DNA of 5,870 nt from an uncultured Fusobacterium sp. (GTDB taxonomy: Bacteria; Fusobacteriota; Fusobacteriia; Fusobacteriales; Fusobacteriaceae): contig UQQO01000131.1 in assembly GCA_900543175.1 (NCBI GenBank), forward strand, positions 1 to 5,870. Direction: 5' to 3'. Shown piece after piece: positions 1-5,700 of this stretch. Position numbers and translations under genes: made by a program. The notes beneath the pieces were generated by a model. The model did no database searches. It worked only from the letters and a program-made list of their open reading frames with translations, and was not told where the DNA came from. How positions within the stretch are numbered: position 1 is the stretch's first letter; each line of letters begins with the position of its first letter.

Positions 1-60
1 ATATATTAGAGAACCTAGCTTAGCTAGATAAATTATAGTTTATAATAATCTCTTTTATAT
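1..60. other. AT-rich folded intergenic segment, possible terminator of an upstream gene
   Basis: No ORF is visible here. The segment can fold as a Y. An outer stem pairs 1-5 with 56-60 and 8-12 (AGAGA) with 49-53 (TCTCT), with a T-T mismatch pair between them. It encloses two hairpins: CTAGC 15-19 with GCTAG 23-27 (3-nt loop) and ATTATA 32-37 with TATAAT 41-46. The T-rich run TTTTATATTT follows the right arm, so it could be a weak terminator for a gene left of the window. Most pairs are A-T, and such folds arise easily by chance in this base composition. No function is claimed. Confidence 0.25.
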
Positions 61-89
61 TTGAAAAATAAAGAAAAGTATGATAAAAT
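61..89 (+). promoter_or_regulatory. Promoter P1, extended -10, for the tyrS leader transcript
   Basis: There is a TTGAAA -35 at 61-66, a 17-base spacer, and TAAAAT at 84-89 preceded by TGA (81-83), i.e. the extended -10 TGNTAAAAT. Transcription would start near 95-97, about 13 bases before the Shine-Dalgarno of the short leader ORF at 120. The -10 and downstream bases (TGATAAAAT, then ATAGAAA) closely resemble promoter P2 at 314-341. The assignment rests on consensus match and position only. Confidence 0.6.
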
Positions 90-119
90 GTATAGAAATA
101 AAAACACAGAGGTAAATTT

Positions 120-170
120 ATGGTAACAAGAAATAATGTATTTTTAACATCTTCATATTATTACTGCTAA
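120..170 (+). CDS. Tyr-rich leader peptide, 16 aa (MVTRNNVFLTSSYYYC)
   Basis: A 16-codon ORF starts at ATG 120 and ends at TAA 168-170. The Shine-Dalgarno GAGG at 109-112 lies 7 bases from the ATG, as good as those of the large genes here. Codons 13-15 are three consecutive tyrosines (TAT TAT TAC, 156-164), then TGC (Cys) and stop. Three tandem Tyr codons at the end of a tiny, well-initiated ORF, followed by alternative RNA helices, a terminator and then tyrosyl-tRNA synthetase, is the layout of an attenuator leader peptide. Precedent for a synthetase operon is pheM before pheST in Escherichia coli. The peptide itself probably has no function; the ribosome's position on the Tyr codons would be the signal. 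The terminal Cys codon is unexplained. I do not recognise the peptide from any named family. Confidence 0.6.
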   Translation: MVTRNNVFLTSSYYYC

Positions 171-310
171 TAGAGAGTGTAAAAAGAATTAAAGTATATA
201 TTTATTCTTAAAACATTCTCATTTTGTCATGCAATAGCAGTTAAATAATAATGAGAGATGTATTAATGGATAGAGAAAGCCTATTGATACTGTCAATAGG
301 CTTTTATTTT
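156..310 (+). promoter_or_regulatory. Putative tyrosine-responsive transcription attenuator of tyrS
   Basis: Four segments behave like those of classical amino-acid attenuators. Segment 1 (156-169, the Tyr-Tyr-Tyr-Cys-stop codons) pairs with segment 2 (235-250): 163-169 with 235-241 and 156-162 with 244-250, separated by a 2-base bulge. Segment 2 also carries CAATAG (232-237), which can pair with CTATTG (281-286) in the left arm of the terminator (segment 3). Segment 3 otherwise pairs with segment 4 (293-304) to form the terminator. CAATAG is repeated at 294-299 in the right terminator arm, so segment 2 mimics segment 4. Between segments 1 and 2, GAGAGTGT (173-180) pairs with ACATTCTC (213-220) and AAGAAT (184-189) with ATTCTT (204-209). 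Inferred logic: ribosomes stalled on Tyr codons mask segment 1 and free segment 2 to block the terminator, and tyrS is transcribed. The 2:3 helix is short (6 bp), which is the weakest point. Confidence 0.5.
276..310 (+). terminator. Intrinsic terminator upstream of tyrS
   Basis: A 12-bp perfect stem pairs 276-287 (AAAGCCTATTGA) with 293-304 (TCAATAGGCTTT). The loop is 5 bases, and the T-rich run CTTTTATTTTTCTTT follows. This is the clearest hairpin of the window's first 370 bases. It sits after a 16-codon ORF rather than after a full gene, which is why it is read as an attenuator. Its T-run directly abuts the -35 of promoter P2. Confidence 0.87.
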
Positions 311-313
311 TCT

Positions 314-341
314 TTGAAAATATTGGCCTTTGTGATAAAAT
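314..341 (+). promoter_or_regulatory. Promoter P2, attenuator-independent start for tyrS
   Basis: TTGAAA at 314-319, a 16-base spacer, and TAAAAT at 336-341 preceded by TGA (333-335) form an extended -10 promoter. The start would fall near 347-349, leaving only about 22 bases before the tyrS ATG, with GGAGG at 359-363 as Shine-Dalgarno. If active, it gives tyrS a basal supply that bypasses the upstream terminator. It is the main reason for caution about the attenuator model. Confidence 0.5.
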
Positions 342-370
342 AATATAGAAAAAATGAGGGAGGATACAAG

Positions 371-1591
371 ATGGAAAACGTATTTGATGTGCTTGTAGAG
401 CGTGGATATTTAAAACAATTTACTCATGAAGAAGAGATGAGAGAGATATTAGGGAAAGAGAAAGTAACATTCTATATAGGATTTGACCCAACAGCTGATA
501 GTTTACATGTTGGACACTTTATAGCTATGATGTTTATGGCTCATATGCAAAAACATGGACACAGACCTATTGCTCTAGTAGGTGGGGGAACTGCTATGAT
601 AGGAGACCCTAGTGGAAGAACAGATATGAGAAAGATGATGACTAAAGAAACAATAGCTCATAATGTTGCTTGTATCAAAAAGCAAATGGAAAAATTTATT
701 GATTTCTCAGAGGGAAAAGCTATTCTTGAAAACAATGCAGATTGGCTATTAGGACTTAACTATATTGATTTTATAAGAGATATTGGAGCTCACTTCTCAG
801 TAAATAGAATGCTAGCTGCTGAGTGTTTTAAAACTAGAATGGAGTCTGGACTTTCTTTCTTAGAGTTTAACTATATGTTAATGCAAGGATATGACTTCTT
901 AGTTTTAAATAAAAAATATGGTTGTACAATGGAACTTGGTGGAGATGACCAATGGTCAAATATGATTGCAGGAGTAGAATTAATTAGAAAGAAAGAGCAA
1001 AAACAAGCTTATGCTATGACTTGTACTCTACTTACTAATAGTGAAGGTAAAAAAATGGGAAAAACTGCAAAGGGAGCTTTATGGCTTGATCCAGAAAAAA
1101 CAACTCCACATGAATTCTATCAATACTGGAGAAACGTTGATGATGCTGATGTAGAAAAATGTCTAGCACTATTAACTTTCTTACCTATGGATGAAGTAAG
1201 AAGATTAGGAGCTCTTGAAGGAGCAGAAATTAATGAAGCTAAAAAAGTTCTAGCTTATGAAATAACAAAAATGATACATGGTGAAGAGGAAGCTATGAAG
1301 GCTAAATCTGCAGCAGAAGCATTATTTGGAGCAGGACAAGATATGAGTAATGTTCCAGCAATAGAGATTGAAGAAGGTTATCTAGGAACTGGAATAGTAG
1401 ATCTATTAGTAGAAAAAGGTGTTATGAAAACTAAGAGTGAAGGAAGAAGACTTGTTCAACAAAATGGATTAAGTGTAAATGATGAGAAAGTAAAAGATTT
1501 TGCTATGCCTATAACAAGAGAACTTTTTAAAGATAATGAATTTTTAGTAAAAATGGGTAAAAAGAAATTTTATAAAGTAGTTTTAAAATAA
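371..1591 (+). CDS. tyrS: Tyrosyl-tRNA synthetase
   Basis: This class I synthetase (406 aa, normal bacterial length) joins tyrosine to tRNA-Tyr through a tyrosyl-adenylate in the cytoplasm. The Rossmann catalytic domain shows the HIGH signature as HVGH (46-49), with the adenylate-loop sequence GFDPTADS just before it. The tyrosine-binding block is QGYDF (172-176), GGDDQW lies at 190-195, and the KMSKS loop appears as KMGKT (228-232), a variant usual for bacterial TyrRS. The C-terminal region from about 340 ([10 protein letters not shown], then [15 protein letters not shown]) is an S4-type RNA-binding domain that grips the tRNA. The start is fixed by GAGGGAGG (356-363) 7 bases before ATG. Upstream lie the Tyr leader ORF, terminator and P2; no T-box motif is present. 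The GNAT-nth ORF follows within about 16 bases, so they are likely co-transcribed. Confidence 0.98.
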   Translation: MENVFDVLVERGYLKQFTHEEEMREILGKEKVTFYIGFDPTADSLHVGHFIAMMFMAHMQKHGHRPIALVGGGTAMIGDPSGRTDMRKMMTKETIAHNVACIKKQMEKFIDFSEGKAILENNADWLLGLNYIDFIRDIGAHFSVNRMLAAECFKTRMESGLSFLEFNYMLMQGYDFLVLNKKYGCTMELGGDDQWSNMIAGVELIRKKEQKQAYAMTCTLLTNSEGKKMGKTAKGALWLDPEKTTPHEFYQYWRNVDDADVEKCLALLTFLPMDEVRRLGALEGAEINEAKKVLAYEITKMIHGEEEAMKAKSAAEALFGAGQDMSNVPAIEIEEGYLGTGIVDLLVEKGVMKTKSEGRRLVQQNGLSVNDEKVKDFAMPITRELFKDNEFLVKMGKKKFYKVVLK

Positions 1592-1595
1592 TCAT

Positions 1596-1610
1596 AAGGT
1601 GAGTTTATTG
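1596..1610 (+). promoter_or_regulatory. Ribosome binding site and TTG start for GNAT-nth
   Basis: The only Shine-Dalgarno-like run after tyrS is AAGGTGAG at 1596-1603. The first in-frame start, GTG 1599, lies inside this run and has no site of its own. The fourth codon, TTG 1608-1610, is placed 8 bases after AAGG, so TTG is the better start and the protein begins MVDVILRKMEEKD. Confidence 0.6.
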
Positions 1611-2741
1611 GTTGATGTTATATTGAGAAAGATGGAGGAAAAGGATATTCCAGCTCTATATGAAAATATTCATTTGAATTATGTAAAAAAGTATTTCCCT
1701 GACTCTGAAAAGGAGCAGTGGGAAGCTCATAAAAGATGGTATAGTTTTGTTATCAACTCTCCATCATATCTTTTTTATACTGTTGAAAGTTTGAGTAGAG
1801 AATTTTTAGGAACAGTAAAATTTGAATTGGAAGGTAAAAGAGAAGCTGTAGTAAGTGTGTATCTTGTAAAAAGTATAAGAGGGAAGGGATATGCTGAAAC
1901 TGTTCTTCTCAATAGCATCAATGAACTTACTTTTGAAAAGCCTCAATTAACTAAGATTTCTGCCTATATATTGGAAGAAAATGAGATTTCACAAAAAGTT
2001 TTTAGAAAAGTAGGATTTCAGAGAAAGAAAATGAAAGATTTCAATGGAACAGAACATATCTTATTTGAAAAAAAATTAAAAACTTTAGAGGGAAAAACTA
2101 TGACAAAAAAAGATAAAGTAAAAAAAATACTTGAAATATTACATGAAAAGTTTGGTAAGCCTAAGTGTGCTTTAGATTATCAAACTCCTTTTGAGCTTCT
2201 TGTAGCTGTTATTCTATCTGCTCAATGTACAGATGTAAGAGTTAATATGGTAACTAAAGAGATGTACAAAAAGGTTAATACTCCAGAACAATTTGCTGCT
2301 CTTCCAGTTGAAGAGATAGAAGAGATGATAAAGAGTACAGGATTTTTTAGAAATAAAGCTAAAAATATAAAGCTTTGTAGTGAACAACTTTTATCTGAAT
2401 ATAATGGTGAAATACCACAGGAGATGGATAAACTTGTAAAATTAGCAGGTGTTGGAAGAAAAACAGCTAATGTTGTAAGAGGAGAGATATGGGGATTGGC
2501 AGATGGAATAACTGTTGATACTCATGTAAAAAGATTATCTAATTTAATAGGGCTGGTAAAAAATGATGATCCTATAAAAATAGAAAAAGACCTTATGAAA
2601 ATAGTTCCAAAAGAATCTTGGATAGACTTTTCTCACTATTTAATTTTACAGGGAAGAGACAAATGTATAGCTAGAAGACCTAAGTGTAGTGAGTGTGAGA
2701 TAAAAGAGTATTGTAACTATGGAAAAAATAAAGATAAATAA
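1608..2741 (+). CDS. nth: GNAT acetyltransferase domain fused to endonuclease III
   Basis: The ORF encodes about 377 aa in one unbroken frame. Residues 1 to about 158 are a GNAT acetyltransferase. The acetyl-CoA motif A is RGKGYA (91-96), preceded by a beta strand (VSVYLV). Motif B follows as EENEISQKVFRKVGF (123-137). The start region, ILRKMEEKDIPALYENI, is typical of the fold. The W-x-x-H-x-x-W pattern near 38-44 recalls PseH and RimJ/L-like members, but the acceptor substrate cannot be told. From Met165 there follows a complete endonuclease III, described in the next entry. GNAT and Nth are normally separate proteins. The linker (KKLKTLEGKT) is short and charged, suggesting a lost stop codon between adjacent genes. 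The gene follows tyrS closely and probably shares its transcript. No convincing terminator follows it before the nifS promoter. Confidence 0.88.
   Translation: MVDVILRKMEEKDIPALYENIHLNYVKKYFPDSEKEQWEAHKRWYSFVINSPSYLFYTVESLSREFLGTVKFELEGKREAVVSVYLVKSIRGKGYAETVLLNSINELTFEKPQLTKISAYILEENEISQKVFRKVGFQRKKMKDFNGTEHILFEKKLKTLEGKTMTKKDKVKKILEILHEKFGKPKCALDYQTPFELLVAVILSAQCTDVRVNMVTKEMYKKVNTPEQFAALPVEEIEEMIKSTGFFRNKAKNIKLCSEQLLSEYNGEIPQEMDKLVKLAGVGRKTANVVRGEIWGLADGITVDTHVKRLSNLIGLVKNDDPIKIEKDLMKIVPKESWIDFSHYLILQGRDKCIARRPKCSECEIKEYCNYGKNKDK
2100..2741 (+). CDS. nth: Endonuclease III, possible separate product from an internal start
   Basis: Nth is a base-excision-repair enzyme: it removes oxidised pyrimidines from DNA and cleaves the strand at the abasic site. 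Counted from ATG 2100, the product is 213 aa, almost exactly the usual length (about 211 in E. coli). The helix-hairpin-helix motif is LAGVGRKTANVV (115-126) with catalytic Lys121, and the catalytic Asp140 lies in VDTHV. The C-terminal 4Fe-4S cluster loop is intact with Cys189, Cys196, Cys199 and Cys205 in C-x6-C-x2-C-x5-C spacing. A Shine-Dalgarno GAGGG at 2088-2092 lies 7 bases before this ATG, inside the coding frame of the fusion. Ribosomes could therefore make free Nth as well as the fusion. Which form exists cannot be decided from sequence. Confidence 0.65.
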   Translation: MTKKDKVKKILEILHEKFGKPKCALDYQTPFELLVAVILSAQCTDVRVNMVTKEMYKKVNTPEQFAALPVEEIEEMIKSTGFFRNKAKNIKLCSEQLLSEYNGEIPQEMDKLVKLAGVGRKTANVVRGEIWGLADGITVDTHVKRLSNLIGLVKNDDPIKIEKDLMKIVPKESWIDFSHYLILQGRDKCIARRPKCSECEIKEYCNYGKNKDK

Positions 2742-2749
2742 TCATTTTA

Positions 2750-2774
2750 ATTCTTGACAAACCTAATAAGGAAT
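2750..2774. promoter_or_regulatory. Imperfect dyad over the nifS promoter, possible Rrf2-type operator
   Basis: A 25-base imperfect dyad has arms ATTCTT (2750-2755) and AAGGAAT (2768-2774), with ATTC pairing with GAAT at the ends. It covers the -35 and the whole spacer, and a smaller CCT-AATA-AGG dyad (2762-2771) sits at its middle. Length, A/T-rich centre and ATTCC/GGAAT-like arms resemble sites of Rrf2-family regulators (IscR, CymR), which commonly control Fe-S and cysteine genes. No Rrf2 gene is in the window. The link is an inference. Confidence 0.35.
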
Positions 2775-2782
2775 GATATAGT
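2754..2782 (+). promoter_or_regulatory. Promoter of the nifS-nifU operon
   Basis: A perfect -35 TTGACA (2754-2759), a 17-base spacer and TATAGT (2777-2782) preceded by TGA (2774-2776) form a strong extended -10 promoter. It lies in the 92-base gap after nth, starting only 12 bases past the stop codon. The leader to nifS would be about 45 bases. Confidence 0.72.
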
Positions 2783-2833
2783 TTAGTAGTAAGAAATGTA
2801 ATTTATTTATGGAAATTCAAGGAGAGGATAAAT

Positions 2834-4006
2834 ATGAGAGTTTATCTAGATAATAATGCTACTACTAAGATGGATAATGAAGTTTTTGAGGCAATAGTTC
2901 CTTACTTAACAGAATATTATGGAAATGCTTCTAGTTTACATCTTTTTGGTAAAGAAACTAATAAAGCTATGAATGAATCTAGAGAAACAATAGCTAAATA
3001 CTTAGGTTGTGAACCTAATGAAATAATATTTACTGCATCAGGAAGTGAATCAGATAACTTAGCTATTAGAGGAATAGCAAGAGCATATAAAAATAGAGGA
3101 AAACATATAATCACAAGTCCAATAGAACACCCAGCTATTAAAAATACATTAAAAGATTTACAAGATGAAGGGTACGAAGTAACTACTCTTCATGTAAATA
3201 AAGATGGAGTTATTGATATAGAAGAGCTAAAAAAAGCTATAAAAGATGATACTATATTAATAACAGTAATGCATGCAAACAATGAAACTGGTGCATTCCA
3301 ACCTATCGAAGAGATTGGAAAAATAGCTAAAGAAAATAGAATTATATTCCATGTTGATGCTGTTCAAACTATGGGAAAAGTTGATATTAAACCAAAGGAA
3401 ATGGGAATAGATCTTCTTTCTTTCTCTGGACATAAATTCTATGGACCTAAGGGAATAGCAGCACTATTCTGGAGAAATGGAGTTAGATTTGGAAAAGTTC
3501 TTACTGGTGGAGGACAAGAGGGAAAAAGAAGACCAGGAACTTCAAATGTCCCAGGAATGGTAGGAATGGCAAAAGCTCTTGAAATATCTTATAGAGATAT
3601 GGAAGCAGAGTTTAAAAGAGAAGAGGAATTAAGAGACTACTTTGAAGCTGAAGTATTAAAAAGAATACCAGAAGTAGTTATAAACGCTAAAAATACAAAG
3701 AGATTACCAGGAACTTCAAGTATAACATTTAAATATCTTGAAGGAGAATCTATCCTATTAAGCTTAAGCTATAAAGGAATTGCTGTAAGTTCTGGTTCTG
3801 CATGTTCATCAGACGACTTACAAGCATCACATGTACTTTTAGCAATGGGAATAGCTCCAGAATTTGCACATGGAACTATTAGATTTGGTTTAGGAAAATA
3901 CAACACTAAAGAGGAGATAGATTATACACTAGATTCTTTAGTAGAAGTTATTGAAAGACTTAGATCAATATCACCACTTTGGAATGAATATAAGAATAGT
4001 AAATAA
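2834..4006 (+). CDS. nifS: Cysteine desulfurase, NifS/IscS family
   Basis: This pyridoxal-phosphate enzyme (390 aa, usual length) converts L-cysteine to L-alanine and leaves a persulfide on its active-site cysteine, for transfer to the scaffold NifU. The N-terminus is the family signature YLDNNATT (4-11). Other PLP-pocket residues visible are His99 (EHP), the HVDAVQ block with Asp175 and Gln178, and the Schiff-base Lys201 in SFSGHKFYGPKG. The catalytic cysteine is Cys324 in SSGSACSSDD, followed by SHVLLAMG as in NifS and IscS. RRPGTSNVP (232-240) is also diagnostic. AAGGAGAGG (2819-2827) precedes the ATG. nifU follows 14 bases downstream with its own Shine-Dalgarno, so the two form an operon. 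The nif name reflects family usage; no nitrogenase gene is present, and a general Fe-S role is inferred. Confidence 0.97.
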   Translation: MRVYLDNNATTKMDNEVFEAIVPYLTEYYGNASSLHLFGKETNKAMNESRETIAKYLGCEPNEIIFTASGSESDNLAIRGIARAYKNRGKHIITSPIEHPAIKNTLKDLQDEGYEVTTLHVNKDGVIDIEELKKAIKDDTILITVMHANNETGAFQPIEEIGKIAKENRIIFHVDAVQTMGKVDIKPKEMGIDLLSFSGHKFYGPKGIAALFWRNGVRFGKVLTGGGQEGKRRPGTSNVPGMVGMAKALEISYRDMEAEFKREEELRDYFEAEVLKRIPEVVINAKNTKRLPGTSSITFKYLEGESILLSLSYKGIAVSSGSACSSDDLQASHVLLAMGIAPEFAHGTIRFGLGKYNTKEEIDYTLDSLVEVIERLRSISPLWNEYKNSK

Positions 4007-4020
4007 GAAGGAGTATAAAA

Positions 4021-4395
4021 ATGCAATATACAGAAAAAGTAATGGAACATTTTATGAATCCACACAATGTAGGAGTTATTGAAAATCCATCAGGATATGG
4101 AAAAGTAGGAAATCCATCTTGTGGAGATATTATGGAAATATTTATTAAAGTTGAGGACAATATTATAACAGATGTAAAATTTAGAACATTTGGATGTGCT
4201 TCAGCTATAGCAAGTTCTTCTGTTTCAACAGATCTTATCATGGGAAAAACTGTTGAAGAAGCTTTAGAACTAACAAATAAAAAAGTTGTAGAGGCATTAG
4301 GAGGATTACCACCTGTAAAAATGCACTGCTCAGTATTAGCAGAAGAAGCTATAAAACTTGCTATTGAAGATTATCTTTCAAAAAAGGAAAAATAA
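4021..4395 (+). CDS. nifU: Fe-S cluster assembly scaffold, NifU/IscU family
   Basis: The scaffold (124 aa) assembles 2Fe-2S clusters from iron and the sulfur delivered by NifS, then passes them to apoproteins. The three ligand cysteines are Cys34 (NPSCGD), Cys59 (TFGCASAIASSS) and Cys103 (KMHCSVLAEEA). Asp36, which affects cluster release in IscU, and His102 are also conserved. It matches the single-domain IscU length (about 128 aa) and lacks the central ferredoxin-like and C-terminal Nfu domains of full-length nitrogen-fixation NifU. LPPVK (96-100) matches the loop by which the chaperone HscA recognises IscU. GAAGGAG (4007-4013) lies 7 bases before ATG. The order nifS-nifU fits the short, Clostridium-type operon without a regulator or chaperone gene in view. 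Confidence 0.97.
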   Translation: MQYTEKVMEHFMNPHNVGVIENPSGYGKVGNPSCGDIMEIFIKVEDNIITDVKFRTFGCASAIASSSVSTDLIMGKTVEEALELTNKKVVEALGGLPPVKMHCSVLAEEAIKLAIEDYLSKKEK

Positions 4396-4419
4396 TTAGA
4401 TAAGTATAGAATAAGGTAT

Positions 4420-4470
4420 ATAAGCTTTTGTAAGTTTGTGATATAATTTACAAGAGCTTATTTTTTTATT
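4420..4470 (+). terminator. Intrinsic terminator of nifS-nifU
   Basis: A 14-bp stem pairs 4420-4433 (ATAAGCTTTTGTAA) with 4448-4461 (TTACAAGAGCTTAT), with one G-T wobble, followed by TTTTTTTATT. The stem is long but A/T-rich. Its loop and right arm overlap the -10 region of the next gene's promoter. Confidence 0.75.
4439..4447 (+). promoter_or_regulatory. Extended -10 promoter of the carboxypeptidase gene, inside the terminator loop
   Basis: TGATATAAT (4439-4447) is a perfect TATAAT with the extended TGN. No good -35 is found at 16-18 bases upstream (the 17-base position reads TATAAG). Extended -10 elements can work without a -35. The start would lie near 4453-4455, about 33 bases before the ATG. 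Confidence 0.5.
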
Positions 4471-4486
4471 ATCAAGGAGATGGAAA

Positions 4487-5632
4487 ATGAAGAGAATTAT
4501 AGGGGTATTATTTTGTATAATATTATTGTCTGTAACAGTTTTAGGAGCTGAGGCAAATAAAGAGGAGAAGCCACCATATAAAGCTATACTTCTTGGAGAT
4601 GATAAGGGGAAGATATATTATTCAGAAAATGCAGATATGATCCATCCATTAGCATCTGTAACAAAGGTTATGACAATAATGGTTGTTTTTGATGAGATAG
4701 AAAAGGAGAGAGTAAAACTTACAGATAAGGTAAAAATTTCTACAAAGGTTGCTTCAATAGGTGGAAGTAGAATCTATATGAAAAGAGGAGATATCTTTAC
4801 TCTTGAAGATTTGATTAAGGCTACGGCTATCTATTCTGCTAATAATGCTGCCTATGCCATAGCTGAATATGTAAGTAATGGGGATATAGATAGCTTCATT
4901 AAAAAGATGAATAAGAAGGCTAAAGATATAGGAGCAGAGGGAGAGTTAGGGTTTCATACACCAAATGGGTTGCCACCTCATATGACTAAAAAAGGAATGG
5001 ATATAGGGACAGCTAAAGGAATCTATAAGATGTCAATAGCAGCAGAAAAGTATAAAAAATATATGGAAATAGCTTCTATGAAAAATGAAGAGATAGGAAA
5101 TGGACAAGATGGAAAGATAAAATTAAGAAATAGAAATCATCTTTTAGGAAAAGAGGGAGTCTATGGAATAAAAACTGGTAACCATTCAAAGGCTGGATAT
5201 AATATTACAGTAGTTAGTGATAAAGATGGAGCTAAAATTTTTACAGTTGTTTTAGGAAGTCCTACATATAAGATAAGAGATAAAAGTGTTTTAGAAGAGA
5301 TGGAAAAATTTCATGCAAATTATAATTATAGAAAGATTACTGATAAAAATATAGCTTTAGGACAAGTAGCAGTATTTAGTGGAGAGAAGGATTACATTGA
5401 AGTTTATCCAGATAAAGAGTATAAAAAAATACTGCCTAAGGATAGTAATATTAAAATTAACATAAAAAGAAATAAGATGGTAATAGCTCCAGTATCAGCA
5501 GGAAAAGTTTTAGGAGAATATAGAATAACAATAGATGGAAGTATTGTTCAAAGTGGAAAATTAATAACAAAAGAACCAGTAAAATTAAGCTTATCCTTGA
5601 CTAAATATTTTAAAAGTAAAAAAGCTGAATAA
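4487..5632 (+). CDS. Secreted D-alanyl-D-alanine carboxypeptidase (peptidase S11, PBP5-like)
   Basis: A low-molecular-mass penicillin-binding protein (381 aa) that removes the terminal D-Ala from peptidoglycan pentapeptides outside the inner membrane. Residues 1 to about 21 form a signal peptide: MKR, a hydrophobic core (IIGVLFCIILLSVTVLG), then AEA as a likely cleavage region. The catalytic domain has all three active-site motifs: S57-V-T-K60 (nucleophile Ser57, in the typical context LASVTKVMT), S117-A-N119, and K229-T-G231. From about 285 to 365 lies a beta-rich PBP5 C-terminal domain. The C-terminus (KLSLSLTKYFKSKKAE) is basic and could be a short amphipathic membrane anchor, as in DacA. 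AAGGAG (4474-4479) lies 7 bases before ATG. It is flanked by terminators on both sides and has its own promoter, so it is probably monocistronic. dacA or dacF would both be reasonable names; I cannot choose. Confidence 0.94.
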   Translation: MKRIIGVLFCIILLSVTVLGAEANKEEKPPYKAILLGDDKGKIYYSENADMIHPLASVTKVMTIMVVFDEIEKERVKLTDKVKISTKVASIGGSRIYMKRGDIFTLEDLIKATAIYSANNAAYAIAEYVSNGDIDSFIKKMNKKAKDIGAEGELGFHTPNGLPPHMTKKGMDIGTAKGIYKMSIAAEKYKKYMEIASMKNEEIGNGQDGKIKLRNRNHLLGKEGVYGIKTGNHSKAGYNITVVSDKDGAKIFTVVLGSPTYKIRDKSVLEEMEKFHANYNYRKITDKNIALGQVAVFSGEKDYIEVYPDKEYKKILPKDSNIKINIKRNKMVIAPVSAGKVLGEYRITIDGSIVQSGKLITKEPVKLSLSLTKYFKSKKAE

Positions 5633-5648
5633 AAGATATAAATAGAAT

Positions 5649-5700
5649 AAAAAGTGTACCTTGAGATAAAGATGATTTAAAGGAGAGGTACACTTTTTTT
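5649..5700 (+). terminator. Intrinsic terminator of the carboxypeptidase gene
   Basis: Arms 5649-5660 (AAAAAGTGTACC) and 5687-5698 (GGTACACTTTTT) form a perfect 12-bp stem ending in a run of seven T. The 26-base loop (5661-5686) is unusually large and ends in AAAGGAGA, which with the arm reads AAAGGAGAGG, a Shine-Dalgarno-like run with no start codon behind it. Confidence 0.8.

Noticed and set aside
171..370. T-box riboswitch before tyrS
   Set aside because: No T-box sequence of the AGGGTGGNACCGCG type is present before or within the terminator; the leader ORF model explains the region better.
1599..1601. GTG as start of the GNAT-nth ORF
   Set aside because: It lies within the only Shine-Dalgarno-like run and has none upstream; TTG 1608 is better placed.
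2741..2777. ATCATT/AATGAT inverted repeat as terminator of nth
   Set aside because: Only 6 A/T-rich pairs with a 25-base loop and no T-run after it; more likely part of promoter architecture or chance.
2917..3114. 65-codon ORF on the minus strand
   Set aside because: It lies wholly inside nifS, whose protein is fully conserved in motif order; no ribosome binding site or recognisable domain.
3960..4241. 93-codon ORF on the minus strand
   Set aside because: It overlaps the end of nifS and much of nifU antisense; the sequence resembles no family and is explained by the coding strand.
2834..4395. nifS-nifU as part of a nitrogen-fixation cluster
   Set aside because: No nitrogenase or maturation gene is present and NifU is the short IscU-like form; a general Fe-S assembly role is far more likely.
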